From assembly GCA_900551325.1 (NCBI GenBank), contig URVM01000006.1, forward strand, positions 62,001-126,000: 64,000 bases of DNA, in the 5' to 3' direction. Source of the stretch: an uncultured Eubacteriales bacterium (lineage in GTDB: Bacteria; Bacillota; Clostridia; Lachnospirales; Cellulosilyticaceae). Under the pieces are notes generated by a model that ran no database searches, was not told where the DNA came from, and worked only from the letters and a program-made list of their open reading frames with translations. The translations under genes and the position numbers were made by a program. Of this stretch, positions 18,116 through 26,871 are shown piece after piece (the stretch's first letter is position 1; each line of letters opens with the position of its first letter).

Positions 18116-19207
18116 ATGAAAAAAGTAATGGTGGTTTTTGGGACAAGACCAGAAGCAATAAAAATGTGTCCATTAGTTAAAGAACTAAAGACAAGACAAA
18201 ACTTAGAGACAATCGTATGTGTTACAGGACAACATCGTCAGATGTTAGATCAAGTATTACAAGCATTTGATGTAGTACCTGATTATGACCTAAGCATTAT
18301 GAAAGAGAAGCAAACACTCTTTGACGTAACACAAAACATCTTAGGTAAGATGAAAGAAGTGTTAGAAGAAGTAAAGCCTAATGTAGTGTTAGTACACGGA
18401 GATACATCTACTACATTTGTTACAGCGCTTGCAGCATTTTATCTTCAAATACCTGTAGGGCATGTAGAAGCTGGTTTACGTACATACGATATTTACTCAC
18501 CATTCCCAGAAGAGTTTAATAGACAAGCTACAGGTATCATAGCTCAGTATCACTTTGCACCTACAGAAGTGTCTAAGCAGAACCTATTAAATGAAGGTAA
18601 GAAAGCTGAGCAGATCTACGTAACAGGAAATACTGCTATTGATGCACTTAAGACAACAGTAAAAGAAGGCTATACACATCCAGTACTTGAGTGGGTAGGA
18701 GATAGTAGACTAATCATGCTTACAGCTCATAGACGAGAGAATTTAGGTGAGCCACTTAAACATATGTTTAGTGCAATTAAGCGTATTGTTGATGAGCATG
18801 AAGATATTAAAGTAATCTATCCAATCCACATGAATCCAGTTGTAAGAGAAACAGCTAATGCAATACTGGGAGATCATGATAGAATCAGAATCATAGAGCC
18901 ACTTGAAGTATTAGACTTCCATAACTTCCTAAACAAATCATATCTTATCCTAACAGATAGTGGCGGGATCCAAGAAGAAGCACCTTCATTAGGAAAGCCA
19001 GTACTTGTTATGAGAGATACAACAGAAAGACCAGAAGGTGTAGCAGCTGGAACACTTAAGTTAGTTGGCACAGATGAGGAAGTAATTTACAACAACTTTA
19101 AAGAGCTTCTTAATGATGAGTTAGCTTATGAGAAGATGAGTAAGGCTTCAAATCCTTATGGAGATGGGTTTGCTAGTAAGCGAATAGCTGATGTATTAAC
19201 TAATTAG
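18116..19207 (+). CDS. wecB: UDP-N-acetylglucosamine 2-epimerase (WecB type)
   Basis: The 363-residue non-hydrolysing epimerase carries VVFGTRPEAIKMCPL, VHGDTSTTF, GHVEAGLRTYD, the conserved PFPEEFNRQ, and LTDSGGIQEEAPSLGKPVLVMRDTTERPE. It converts UDP-GlcNAc to UDP-ManNAc, the substrate of the dehydrogenase immediately upstream. The pair predicts ManNAcA in the polymer. Confidence 0.95.
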   Translation: MKKVMVVFGTRPEAIKMCPLVKELKTRQNLETIVCVTGQHRQMLDQVLQAFDVVPDYDLSIMKEKQTLFDVTQNILGKMKEVLEEVKPNVVLVHGDTSTTFVTALAAFYLQIPVGHVEAGLRTYDIYSPFPEEFNRQATGIIAQYHFAPTEVSKQNLLNEGKKAEQIYVTGNTAIDALKTTVKEGYTHPVLEWVGDSRLIMLTAHRRENLGEPLKHMFSAIKRIVDEHEDIKVIYPIHMNPVVRETANAILGDHDRIRIIEPLEVLDFHNFLNKSYLILTDSGGIQEEAPSLGKPVLVMRDTTERPEGVAAGTLKLVGTDEEVIYNNFKELLNDELAYEKMSKASNPYGDGFASKRIADVLTN

Positions 19208-19232
19208 AAAAATGTATTAAGGAGTAATAGTT

Positions 19233-19775
19233 GTGAAAAAGGTAAAAAAAATACTCTCCATAATAGAAAGAAATACTATTAAGTCATTAAGTTTATTATA
19301 TAATAAAAAATATATGAAGTATTATACTAGATATTTAAAAAAAATAGGAATTAAAATACAAGGTAATCCTAATTTTATTGCAACAAGTGTATATTTTGAT
19401 GGTGCAGACTATTCGAAGATTACTCTAGGGAATAATGTTACAATTTCAAGAGAAGTTATGTTATTAACTCATGATGGCTCTATGCACACAGTGTATAAAG
19501 GATTGCAATTAGAAAAAAAAGAGCAATTAAAAGAACAAGACCTTAAAAATTCTTTAATAACTATTAAGGAAATAAGCATAGGAGAAAATTCTTTTATTGG
19601 TGCTAGATCATCAATATTACCAGGAACTTCTATAGGTAAAAATGTACTTGTAGGAGCATGTAGCGTAGTAAAGGGGAATATTCCAGACAACTCTATAATA
19701 GTTGGTAATCCGGCTAAAGTAATTGGTAAGACAAATGAATGGATTGAAAAAAATACAGAATATGTACTGTACTAA
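19233..19775 (+). CDS. Hexapeptide-repeat acyltransferase
   Basis: The 180-residue protein starts at GTG after AGGAGT. It is a left-handed beta-helix acyltransferase of the CatB/Maa type: the late coils IGENSFIGARSSILPGTSIGKNVLVGACSVV and the closing NSIIVGNPAKVIG are diagnostic. It probably O-acetylates a sugar of the polymer, and is the last gene of the operon. Its stop codon lies at the border of a repeat of the second family (S1). Confidence 0.85.
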   Translation: MKKVKKILSIIERNTIKSLSLLYNKKYMKYYTRYLKKIGIKIQGNPNFIATSVYFDGADYSKITLGNNVTISREVMLLTHDGSMHTVYKGLQLEKKEQLKEQDLKNSLITIKEISIGENSFIGARSSILPGTSIGKNVLVGACSVVKGNIPDNSIIVGNPAKVIGKTNEWIEKNTEYVLY

Positions 19776-19900
19776 CTCCCATTAGCCCAGACAAGCTAAA
19801 GTAATCTCTACAGCGTATCTACTCATAACACCCCACACCCAAACTCCCCATGCACCCTTCATACCTCCAGGATAAACTGGGTCTATGTTGACCATACTCC
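19773..19900 (+). repeat. Second-family interspersed repeat S1
   Basis: This stretch shares its start (TAACTCCCATT) and its last third (CACCCTTCATACC, GGATAAACTGGGTCTATG, CCATACTCCTA) with 31102-31211, and partly with 26401-26470. It begins at the stop codon of the acyltransferase gene and abuts repeat R1 at 19901. No ORF is seen. Confidence 0.7.
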
Positions 19901-19968
19901 TAGCAAGGCTATAGGCTGATGCCTCTAGCCTAAGGTGCCAGTCACCTGACAATTTAGATACAATTTGA
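19901..19968 (+). repeat. Two-hairpin repeat R1
   Basis: Hairpin 1 is AGGCTA-t-AGGC / GCCT-c-TAGCCT. Hairpin 2 is the GGTG..CACC palindrome, here with one substitution (AGTCACC). It ends with the CAATTT tandem tail. It lies between S1 and the first nucleotidyltransferase gene. Confidence 0.85.
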
Positions 19969-19982
19969 TTAGGGTATAAACA

Positions 19983-20016
19983 AGAAGAGGAATAAAGTAA
20001 GGTGTTCCTTTTTTCT
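19983..20016 (+). terminator. Attenuator-like hairpin before nucleotidyltransferase copy 1
   Basis: AGGAA and TTCCT flank a short loop and are followed by a T-run. The same arrangement precedes copies 2 and 3 at the same distance from the start, with longer stems. Confidence 0.5.
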
Positions 20017-20044
20017 TAAATAGAGTAATAAGGAGTATTAAGAT

Positions 20045-20956
20045 ATGAAAGAACCAATATTAGTAATTATGGCAGCAGGAATGGGGAGTCGTTATGGTGG
20101 GCTTAAGCAAATAGATCCGATTACGGCAGAGGGAGAAATTATTATTGATTTTTCTATCTATGATGCCATCAAAGCAGGCTTTAAAAAGGTAGTCCTTATT
20201 ATTAAAGGCGAGCATGAACAGGACTTTAGAGATGTAATAGGAAATAGATTATCAGATTACATAGAAGTAGAGTATGTACATCAAGAGTTACATATATTAC
20301 CTGAAGGATATGCTGTGCCAGAAGGACGTACAAAACCTTGGGGCACCACCCATGCTATTTGGTGTTGTAAAGATGTAGTAGATGCACCGTTTGTTGTACT
20401 GAATGCGGATGATTATTATGGTCCAGAGGCGTTTAAACATATGTACAGACATCTTTGTGAGATACAGGAAAGTGGTCAATCTGAATATGCCATGGTGGGT
20501 TACATACTAAACAATACACTTACAGATCATGGTCATGTGACACGTGGAGTGTGTCAAATACAGAATGGTTACCTCACAGAGGTTGTAGAGCGTAAACAAA
20601 TTGAGCGCCAAGATGGTGTAGTAAGATACTTTGATAAAGATAAGTGGGTAGATGTATCACCAGATCGTCTTGTATCTATGAACATGTGGGCGTTGACACC
20701 AGATGTTTTTGCACAGTTAGAAGAGGATCTTGTGGATTTCTTAGAGCATGAAGTACCACTTGATGTGGAAAAGTCTGAATGTCTCATTCCAACAACTATT
20801 GGTGAGTTGATTGAAAAAGGTGAAGCAAGAGTTAAGATGTATGCTTCACATGATACATGGCAAGGGGTTACTTATAAGGAAGATAAGCCTGGTGTAATGG
20901 CAGCTCTTAAAGGTTTGAAAGAGGATGGGTTATATCCAGAGAGATTGTGGGGGTAA
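20045..20956 (+). CDS. NTP-transferase family nucleotidyltransferase, copy 1
   Basis: The 303-residue protein has the sugar-nucleotidyltransferase signature MAAGMGSRYGGLKQ at residues 9-22, the KPWGTTHA stretch near 98, and the metal-binding VLNADDYYG near 118. It belongs to a Clostridia group related to GalU/RmlA that activates a sugar phosphate or similar compound; the substrate is not known. Two nearly identical copies (24337, 29754) and a 3' remnant (33303) lie in the same 14 kb. All are preceded by a two-hairpin repeat and an attenuator-like hairpin. Confidence 0.88.
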   Translation: MKEPILVIMAAGMGSRYGGLKQIDPITAEGEIIIDFSIYDAIKAGFKKVVLIIKGEHEQDFRDVIGNRLSDYIEVEYVHQELHILPEGYAVPEGRTKPWGTTHAIWCCKDVVDAPFVVLNADDYYGPEAFKHMYRHLCEIQESGQSEYAMVGYILNNTLTDHGHVTRGVCQIQNGYLTEVVERKQIERQDGVVRYFDKDKWVDVSPDRLVSMNMWALTPDVFAQLEEDLVDFLEHEVPLDVEKSECLIPTTIGELIEKGEARVKMYASHDTWQGVTYKEDKPGVMAALKGLKEDGLYPERLWG

Positions 20957-20968
20957 GGAGGAGAATGG

Positions 20969-21259
20969 ATGCTTAGTAAGTTCTTTAATAATGAGCATGA
21001 AGAAGTAGATAGATCTATAGAACGTAAACTAAGAGATTTAAGTTTGCAGAATGATGTGGAGAGATTAAAAGCTATGCCATGTATTATTATTCATGAGGAA
21101 GAACATGATGCATATGAAATACGAGAAATTTCTTTATCAGATGTGGTTGGTTTTAATAGACCTACAATGAGAACTGAAAAAAATTGGTTTGAGTGCTTAG
21201 ATTCTCTTACGAAAATGTATATATTTGATCGCTTTAAAGGCATAGAAAATTTCCAATAG
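20969..21259 (+). CDS. Hypothetical protein, 96 residues
   Basis: It has a strong AAGGAGGAG site and starts 12 bases after nucleotidyltransferase copy 1, so the two are co-transcribed. The product is soluble and acidic (LSKFFNNEHEEVDRSIE...), and I do not recognise the family. Its stop codon TAG is the first triplet of repeat R2. Confidence 0.6.
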   Translation: MLSKFFNNEHEEVDRSIERKLRDLSLQNDVERLKAMPCIIIHEEEHDAYEIREISLSDVVGFNRPTMRTEKNWFECLDSLTKMYIFDRFKGIENFQ

Positions 21260-21319
21260 CAAGTGGAGGCTGCACCTCCACTAAAGTGCCAGGCACCTGA
21301 CAATTTAGACACAATTTAA
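21257..21319 (+). repeat. Two-hairpin repeat R2 (CCACT arm type)
   Basis: Hairpin 1 is AGTGGAGG / CCTCCACT with loop CTGCA, an arm sequence different from R1 but perfectly paired. Hairpin 2 and the CAATTT tail follow. Confidence 0.85.
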
Positions 21320-21642
21320 AGTCCTTATAGGTCAGTAGTATAGTTGACTTATGAGGACTTTGTATTTAAGCATTTAAATAGTATATATTTCGTTATAATA
21401 TTAAAATTTATAATATTTAGGTGGTTTATAAAAATATAAATAATAATGATTTAATAGTAGGTATACAGACTAATTTACAAAATAAGTTTTAGATGATTTT
21501 ACAGAAGAAGTACAAAATAAGGTGAAAATTAGTGTAGATAAGCGTAAAAAGAAGGATAAGGGCTTTGAAGAGATTCAATGTATTATTTATTTATAAAATA
21601 TGTTAAAATATTATAATATTTTAACATTATAGGGGGAGAATT
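21260..21642 (+). other. Gene-poor interval with repeat, long hairpin and ORF remnant
   Basis: After R2, 21317-21363 forms a stem of about 17 bp (AAAGTCCTTATAGGTCA with two G-T pairs), a possible terminator without a clean T-run. At about 21490-21596 an open stretch reads DDFTEEVQNKVKISVDKRKKKDKGFEEIQ then stops. It has no start codon or ribosome site and looks like the tail of a lost gene. Confidence 0.45.
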
Positions 21643-22293
21643 ATGGTGGAGGTATTAGAGTTTTTAGAAAGTATAGGTGGTGCATGGGAACAGGTGGGAG
21701 AAATACTAGAGATATTAATGGGAATTTATCTTTTAGTAGGTGGAATCCTTGCACTTGTACAGTGTTTCTTTGGGTATAAACTGTTAAAGTTATGGATAGC
21801 TTTAATAGGGGGAGTATTTGGTGGGAGTTTGGCTTTACTTATAGGATTGGTCCAAGGGGCAGGAGACAGAGCTTTATTTTACTTTATAGTAGGTGCAATA
21901 ATTGGAGGATTTCTTGCATTTAAAGTTTATCTAATAGGTGTCTTTTTCATTGGTGTATTAGGTGGTATAATGACTGCTATTATTCTAGGAATTATGATGG
22001 AACTAGGTAGCGGAATAATAGGACTAGCATTGATACTAGGGATAGTAGGTGGTATAGCTGTTCTTATCTTACAAAAACCGGCCATTATTATTGCAACTAG
22101 TTTAGGTACAGGTATGCAACTTGTAGGTATTATAGGCATGTTGTTGGATAATACAATGCTAGGTATACTTTTAGGTGGGATTATCACATGTATAGGTATG
22201 TGGTATCAGTTTACAAGCGGGAAGGCAAAGAAACCAGTAGTAAGTGAAGTAGCAGTTGCAGCACTCCCAGTTGTGGAGGTAGCAAGGCTATAG
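21643..22293 (+). CDS. Multi-pass membrane protein, DUF4203-like
   Basis: The 216-residue protein is almost wholly hydrophobic and glycine-rich, with about 7 membrane segments, resembling the TM7S3/TM198-like (DUF4203) group. A GGGGGAG site precedes ATG. The last codons (VARL-stop) are read from the beginning of repeat R3, so the repeat supplies the C-terminus. Function unknown. Confidence 0.65.
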   Translation: MVEVLEFLESIGGAWEQVGEILEILMGIYLLVGGILALVQCFFGYKLLKLWIALIGGVFGGSLALLIGLVQGAGDRALFYFIVGAIIGGFLAFKVYLIGVFFIGVLGGIMTAIILGIMMELGSGIIGLALILGIVGGIAVLILQKPAIIIATSLGTGMQLVGIIGMLLDNTMLGILLGGIITCIGMWYQFTSGKAKKPVVSEVAVAALPVVEVARL

Positions 22294-22348
22294 GCTGACA
22301 CCTCTAGCCTAAGGTGCCAGGTACCTGACAACTTAGATATAATTATAT
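22280..22348 (+). repeat. Two-hairpin repeat R3
   Basis: AGGCTA / TAGCCT arm type with a slightly altered inner stem, followed by GGTGCCAGGTACC and a degenerate tail. It overlaps the last codons of the membrane protein gene. Confidence 0.85.
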
Positions 22349-22397
22349 AATAAAATTAATATAGTAGTAGTTTGTAACACAAAATAAGGAGAAGGGT

Positions 22398-24197
22398 ATG
22401 CCAAATATTTTTGAGGGATTAGAACAATTAGAAGATCAAGTGATTAGAGAGTACATTGCCATGCTTGAGGTAGTTAATATGGGGAATGTATTTAAGGGGT
22501 ATGGTACAACTGTTGCCAACAAGAGTGTTAAGTTGATTAATGGGATTGGGGATATCTTTGGAAAGAACTTTTGCTTGACTCCAAGAAAGGAAATGCGCCT
22601 TGAAGATTACATAGAAGAAAATAAGCATGCAATGGTGAGTTTAGATAGAAAGCAACTAGATGAGAGGCTGATACAGATACTGAGTGAAAAGAGTCAGAGT
22701 ACATCTAAGACTAAGGATATGATTTCTGCAGAAGTCATTCAGGTAGTAGCTAATGACATGAAACTTGAAGAGAATATGACAATAGCGCAAAAGGCGGATA
22801 GCATTCATCGTCGTTATTTAGAAAAGATGCTCAGTGCCATGCAAGAACAGCTTAAAAAGCAAGATCTTTATGAAGCTAATGCAACCATCGTTGAAATAGA
22901 AAAAAATATCAACCAACTTAGTGACGCAGATAAAGAAGAGTTAAAAAAGGTATTGAATATTAATGAGCTTACAGGGAAAGAGATACGTAATGTATTGATG
23001 AAGACAGGAACACCTGCATTGATTATAGGTGCATTATCTGCTTCTGGATTTGGTGCTTTTATGGCACTTACAACAGTTATGCATGCCATATTCACTACTA
23101 TATTAGGTATTACACTACCATTTGCAGTTTATACGAGTGCCACCAGTACACTGTCCTTGTTACTTGGGCCAGCAGGGATTGCTCTTGTTGCAGGTACGGC
23201 TATTTGGCAGATTACACGAGGTAATAAAAAGCTAAGAAATGAGATTATGGGACAAGTCATCTTTGGAGCGGTCAATGCATGTGGGGGAAGTTTTGTAGTA
23301 AAAGACAAAGAGCTCCCAAGTTATGAAGATAATGCGGAGATATTAGAACTTATAGCAAAGAGGGATGAAGAATATAACAAATTAGTAGAGGAAAACACCT
23401 TGCTCCAAGATAAGGTGAGTTGTTTAGAACAAAAATATAAGAGGTCTCAAGAAAATATAAATACTTATAAGCAAAGAATAGTAAATGAAGTAGCTAGAAG
23501 AAATCGTTCGGAACATGAAATATCTAAGCTAAAAGATGAACAGGCGGTTATTAGTGCTCATTTTGAAAAGGCAGCTAAGGAATTGACCAGATTAGAAGCA
23601 GAGGTCAGCGCTAAAAAAGAGACTGATGAGGCAACTAAGTTAGAACTTGAAAAGGCAAAACTCTTAAATGCTTCTTATGTAAGAGATTTGAAGAAACTAG
23701 CGGATGATATTTGCTATCAAAATATGATCATTAAAGAAGCATCTAATGAAATTGAGGCAAAAACCAAGCTGATTGAAGACACAGAACTTAAGAAGTTAGA
23801 GCTTGAACAAGAGAATTTGCGGTATAAAGAAGAGATTACTTTAAAAGATCAAAAAATTGAAAAGACGCAAAAGATAAGAAGGAAAGAAATCACAGAAAAG
23901 TGGCATTTACACTACCCCAAATTTGAAATTACATCTGCAGCTATAAGAGATGCAGTAGGTTTTTCTAAGAAGGAAGTGTGGGAAATCGAAAGGACTCTTA
24001 TGGAATTACATTCTTTGAAAGACTTTAAGTCAGCAAGTATAGGGAAAATCAGAGAAAATGGTGTTGACTATGAACATATGCCATTCACCTTACCATCTGG
24101 TTTACCGGCAAGAGTACTTTATCGTATAACCAATGATTCGAATAAGAAGGTAGTAATTGAAATGATCTATAAGCATAGTTCAAAATTCTATCAATAG
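22398..24197 (+). CDS. Coiled-coil protein with hydrophobic domain and RelE/ParE-like C-terminus
   Basis: The 599-residue protein has three parts. Residues 1-300 are helical and contain a hydrophobic double segment (PALIIGALSASGFGAFMALTTVMHAIF then LGITLPFAVYT...LLLGPAGIALVAG), resembling the YaaW/UPF0174-type family. Residues about 310-500 are a long charged coiled coil. Residues about 510-599 (KWHLHYPKFEI...ARVLYRITNDSNKKVVIEMIYKHS) have the strand pattern of RelE/ParE-type toxins. The combination is not one I know as a named family. It starts after AAGGAGAAGG and stands alone between repeats R3 and R4. Calls for the first and third parts are by pattern only. Confidence 0.6.
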   Translation: MPNIFEGLEQLEDQVIREYIAMLEVVNMGNVFKGYGTTVANKSVKLINGIGDIFGKNFCLTPRKEMRLEDYIEENKHAMVSLDRKQLDERLIQILSEKSQSTSKTKDMISAEVIQVVANDMKLEENMTIAQKADSIHRRYLEKMLSAMQEQLKKQDLYEANATIVEIEKNINQLSDADKEELKKVLNINELTGKEIRNVLMKTGTPALIIGALSASGFGAFMALTTVMHAIFTTILGITLPFAVYTSATSTLSLLLGPAGIALVAGTAIWQITRGNKKLRNEIMGQVIFGAVNACGGSFVVKDKELPSYEDNAEILELIAKRDEEYNKLVEENTLLQDKVSCLEQKYKRSQENINTYKQRIVNEVARRNRSEHEISKLKDEQAVISAHFEKAAKELTRLEAEVSAKKETDEATKLELEKAKLLNASYVRDLKKLADDICYQNMIIKEASNEIEAKTKLIEDTELKKLELEQENLRYKEEITLKDQKIEKTQKIRRKEITEKWHLHYPKFEITSAAIRDAVGFSKKEVWEIERTLMELHSLKDFKSASIGKIRENGVDYEHMPFTLPSGLPARVLYRITNDSNKKVVIEMIYKHSSKFYQ

Positions 24198-24203
24198 AAG
24201 AAG

Positions 24204-24260
24204 GGCAGCTAACCTCCACTAAGGTGCCAGGCACTTGACAGCTTTAGACACAATCTGACT
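24204..24260 (+). repeat. Two-hairpin repeat R4 (degenerate 5' arm)
   Basis: The 3' arm CCTCCACT and hairpin 2 (GGTGCCAGGCACT) are kept, but the matching 5' arm of hairpin 1 is lost. The tail has a small change (GACAGCTTTAGACACAATC). Confidence 0.8.
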
Positions 24261-24267
24261 GTGGTAT

Positions 24268-24305
24268 AGATAGATGAGAAGGGGAATGGTGCAAGGCATT
24301 CCTCT
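24268..24305 (+). terminator. Attenuator-like hairpin before nucleotidyltransferase copy 2
   Basis: AGGGGAATG pairs with CATTCCTCT (one G-T pair) across a short loop, then TTTTT. The gene start lies about 35 bases on. Confidence 0.65.
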
Positions 24306-24336
24306 TTTTAAATAGTGTGATAGGAGAGTTTAGAAG

Positions 24337-25251
24337 ATGAAAGAACCAATATTAGTGATTATGGCAGCAGGTATGGGAAGTCGTTATGGTGGATTGAAAC
24401 AGATAGACCCAATCACGGCAGAGGGAGAGATTATTATTGATTTCTCTATCTATGATGCCATTAAAGCAGGGTTTAAGAAAGTAGTATTAATCATCAAGGG
24501 TGAGCATGAGCAGGACTTTAGAGATGTGATTGGGAATAGATTATCAGATTATATAGAAGTAGAATATGTGCATCAAGAGTTATATATGTTACCTGAGGGG
24601 TATGCTGTACCAGAAGGACGTACGAAACCTTGGGGTACGACTCATGCCATTTGGTGTTGTAAAGATGTGGTGGATGCACCTTTTGTTGTACTCAATGCGG
24701 ATGACTATTATGGACCAGAGGCATTTGAACATATGTACAAGCATCTTTGTAAGATTCAAGAAAGTGGTAATTTGGAGTATGCTATGGTAGGTTACATATT
24801 AAATAATACATTGACAGACAACGGCCATGTAACACGTGGTGTGTGTCAAATAGAGAATGGTTACTTAGCAGAGATTGTAGAGCGTAAACAAATTGAGCGC
24901 CAAGATGGTGTGGTAAGATATTTTGATAAAGATAAGTGGGTAGATGTATCACCAGATCGTCTTGTATCTATGAATATGTGGGCACTTACACCAGATGTTT
25001 TTGCACAGTTAGAAGAGGATCTTGTGGATTTCTTAGAGAGAGAAGTACCACTTGATGTGGAAAAGTCTGAATGTCTCATACCAACAACTATTGGTGAACT
25101 CATTGAAAAGGGTGAGGCAAAAGTAAAGGTGTATGCTTCACATGATACATGGCAAGGGGTTACTTATAAGGAAGATAAGCCAGGTGTGAGGGCAGCACTT
25201 AAAGGTTTGAAAGAGGATGGATTATATCCTGAGAGGTTATGGGGAAATTAA
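24337..25251 (+). CDS. NTP-transferase family nucleotidyltransferase, copy 2
   Basis: The 304-residue protein differs from copy 1 at only a few positions (for example ELYMLPEG for ELHILPEG, and VKVYASHD for VKMYASHD). All nucleotide-binding residues (AAGMGSRYGG, NADDYYG) are kept, so it should be active. It shares the leader hairpin with copy 3 more closely than with copy 1. The downstream neighbour differs from that of the other copies, as expected if the gene moved or was duplicated with its leader only. Confidence 0.88.
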   Translation: MKEPILVIMAAGMGSRYGGLKQIDPITAEGEIIIDFSIYDAIKAGFKKVVLIIKGEHEQDFRDVIGNRLSDYIEVEYVHQELYMLPEGYAVPEGRTKPWGTTHAIWCCKDVVDAPFVVLNADDYYGPEAFEHMYKHLCKIQESGNLEYAMVGYILNNTLTDNGHVTRGVCQIENGYLAEIVERKQIERQDGVVRYFDKDKWVDVSPDRLVSMNMWALTPDVFAQLEEDLVDFLEREVPLDVEKSECLIPTTIGELIEKGEAKVKVYASHDTWQGVTYKEDKPGVRAALKGLKEDGLYPERLWGN

Positions 25252-25282
25252 ATAGTTATCTTTTAAATTTGGGGGAGGTAGT

Positions 25283-26389
25283 ATGAAAATATTATTATTA
25301 GATAATGCCATTGATTCACTTGAATGGGCAGTGCGTCATTTAGAATCATTTTTAGAAAAGGATCCAGAATATATTAATCCTGATGAGAGTACTACCTATC
25401 TTAAACAAGCCATACTATGTTTAAATAGTGCATTAGAGTTGTTTTTTAAGGCAAAAATTAGTGAGATAAATCCTATTTTAATATATGATAATCTATCAAC
25501 TAAGGATATGCATAAAAGTGTTTTGGAGTATTACATTAAAAAACAGAGTGGAGAGATAGATTGTCCACTTTATGACTATGTAATCGAAAATGCAGATCTT
25601 CATACTATTGAATACAGTAAATGTATAGAACTATTTTGTGCATTGTATTCAGTTGGTGAGGGATATAAGAATAACTTCATAGAGATTAATCAAATCAGAA
25701 ATGACTTAACGCATTTAGGAATTAAGAGCAAATCAGAATACTACAAGTTGGCAGGGCAACTAGCAGAAATTTTGTTTTTCTTACAGTATAAGTTGTTACC
25801 TTCAGTGACATATGATGAAGCAAAAATCGAACAAATATATGATGGTATGTTTTCGATTCAATACCCATTGGCATTGGTAGAAGATAGGATATGGGCAACG
25901 ATTAATATGGATAAGATAGAATGGATTTGTGAGGGGTTAAAGAAGGTTTTTGATACTTCAGAGGTGCAAGACTATGCTGTTCAAAAGAAAGTATCTGTTG
26001 AATTTGATTTAACTTTAGATGCAGAGTTTATGTATTCAGTGATTGGTATGGAATATAAAGAAATAAGAATAAATATTGCAGCAATCTACTCCTCGGGTTC
26101 TAAGGAAGCACTGATAATTTGTGATCATGAAAGTAAAGATGGGCCTATATACGGGGTTATCGAGTTAAATACTATGGATTTAAGTGATTTATCCAAAACT
26201 AAATTTTATTTATCACAAGATAAAGATGGAACAATTATTAAAGATTATGATAAAGAAGGTTTGTTTTGGCGAAATGATGGTAAGTATAAGAAGAGTTTTG
26301 CATATGTACCATTTAGCAAGGCTAAGCAAGTTGAATTAATTAAAAAAATAATAGATAGTATAGAAAATATTGAGATTACTAATTTATAG
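25283..26389 (+). CDS. HEPN-like domain protein, function unknown
   Basis: The 368-residue protein begins after GGGGGAGG. Residues about 35-60 (YLKQAILCLNSALELFFKAKI) and the later INQIRNDLTHLG (Arg-x4-His) match the helix pattern and catalytic Rx4-6H motif of HEPN domains, many of which are RNases in toxin or abortive-infection systems. The C-terminal 170 residues are an unrecognised beta-rich region. It is a single gene without an obvious nucleotidyltransferase-fold (MNT) antitoxin next to it; the upstream NTP-transferase belongs to a different family. HEPN assignment is by motif only. Confidence 0.55.
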   Translation: MKILLLDNAIDSLEWAVRHLESFLEKDPEYINPDESTTYLKQAILCLNSALELFFKAKISEINPILIYDNLSTKDMHKSVLEYYIKKQSGEIDCPLYDYVIENADLHTIEYSKCIELFCALYSVGEGYKNNFIEINQIRNDLTHLGIKSKSEYYKLAGQLAEILFFLQYKLLPSVTYDEAKIEQIYDGMFSIQYPLALVEDRIWATINMDKIEWICEGLKKVFDTSEVQDYAVQKKVSVEFDLTLDAEFMYSVIGMEYKEIRINIAAIYSSGSKEALIICDHESKDGPIYGVIELNTMDLSDLSKTKFYLSQDKDGTIIKDYDKEGLFWRNDGKYKKSFAYVPFSKAKQVELIKKIIDSIENIEITNL

Positions 26390-26400
26390 TTGAGTAGATA

Positions 26401-26470
26401 ATCTAACCCACCCTCCTCAAAACACCTTGTACCCTTTATAGCTGGGGGATAACCTGGGTCTAAGAATGCA
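26401..26470 (+). repeat. Second-family repeat S3 (partial)
   Basis: A diverged partial copy of S1/S2: CTAACCCACC..., GTACCCTTTATA, GGGGATAACCTGGGTCTA. It lies just after the stop of the HEPN-like gene, the same position S1 and S2 take after their genes. Confidence 0.55.
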
Positions 26471-26523
26471 TAAAATTACCCATTATAGGAATACTTTAGT
26501 AAAATAATTGAATGGGTGATGGT

Positions 26524-26847
26524 ATGAGAATATTTATTAGATTCATTACAGAGTGTATAAAAGAACTTCTATATATAGTAGGAGCATGGATAAAGGCAAA
26601 CATATTAGCATTTACTGGAGTAACAGCATTTTTTGTTCTACTTGTTATTGCAATTAAGCCGATGAGCACAGTAGAAGATGTTATTGCTTGGTCGGTCTTA
26701 TACATGATTTTTATCTTTGCTACGTTTGATAAGAAGCCCAATCTTCAACATACTATGGTGCAGGAGAAGGAAGAGGAGTACAAGAGGATTAACATAAAAC
26801 AAAGTAATGTAAGTTTAATAAGTGTATTTAAGAATACTAAGAAATAA
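26524..26847 (+). CDS. Small membrane protein
   Basis: About 107 residues with two hydrophobic segments (residues about 25-46 and 54-72) and a charged C-terminal tail. The upstream in-frame ATG at 26512 has no ribosome site, whereas GGGTGAT precedes ATG 26524, so the latter is preferred. No family recognised. Confidence 0.5.
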   Translation: MRIFIRFITECIKELLYIVGAWIKANILAFTGVTAFFVLLVIAIKPMSTVEDVIAWSVLYMIFIFATFDKKPNLQHTMVQEKEEEYKRINIKQSNVSLISVFKNTKK

Positions 26848-26871
26848 GAATAGGGTCATGCCAATAGATAG

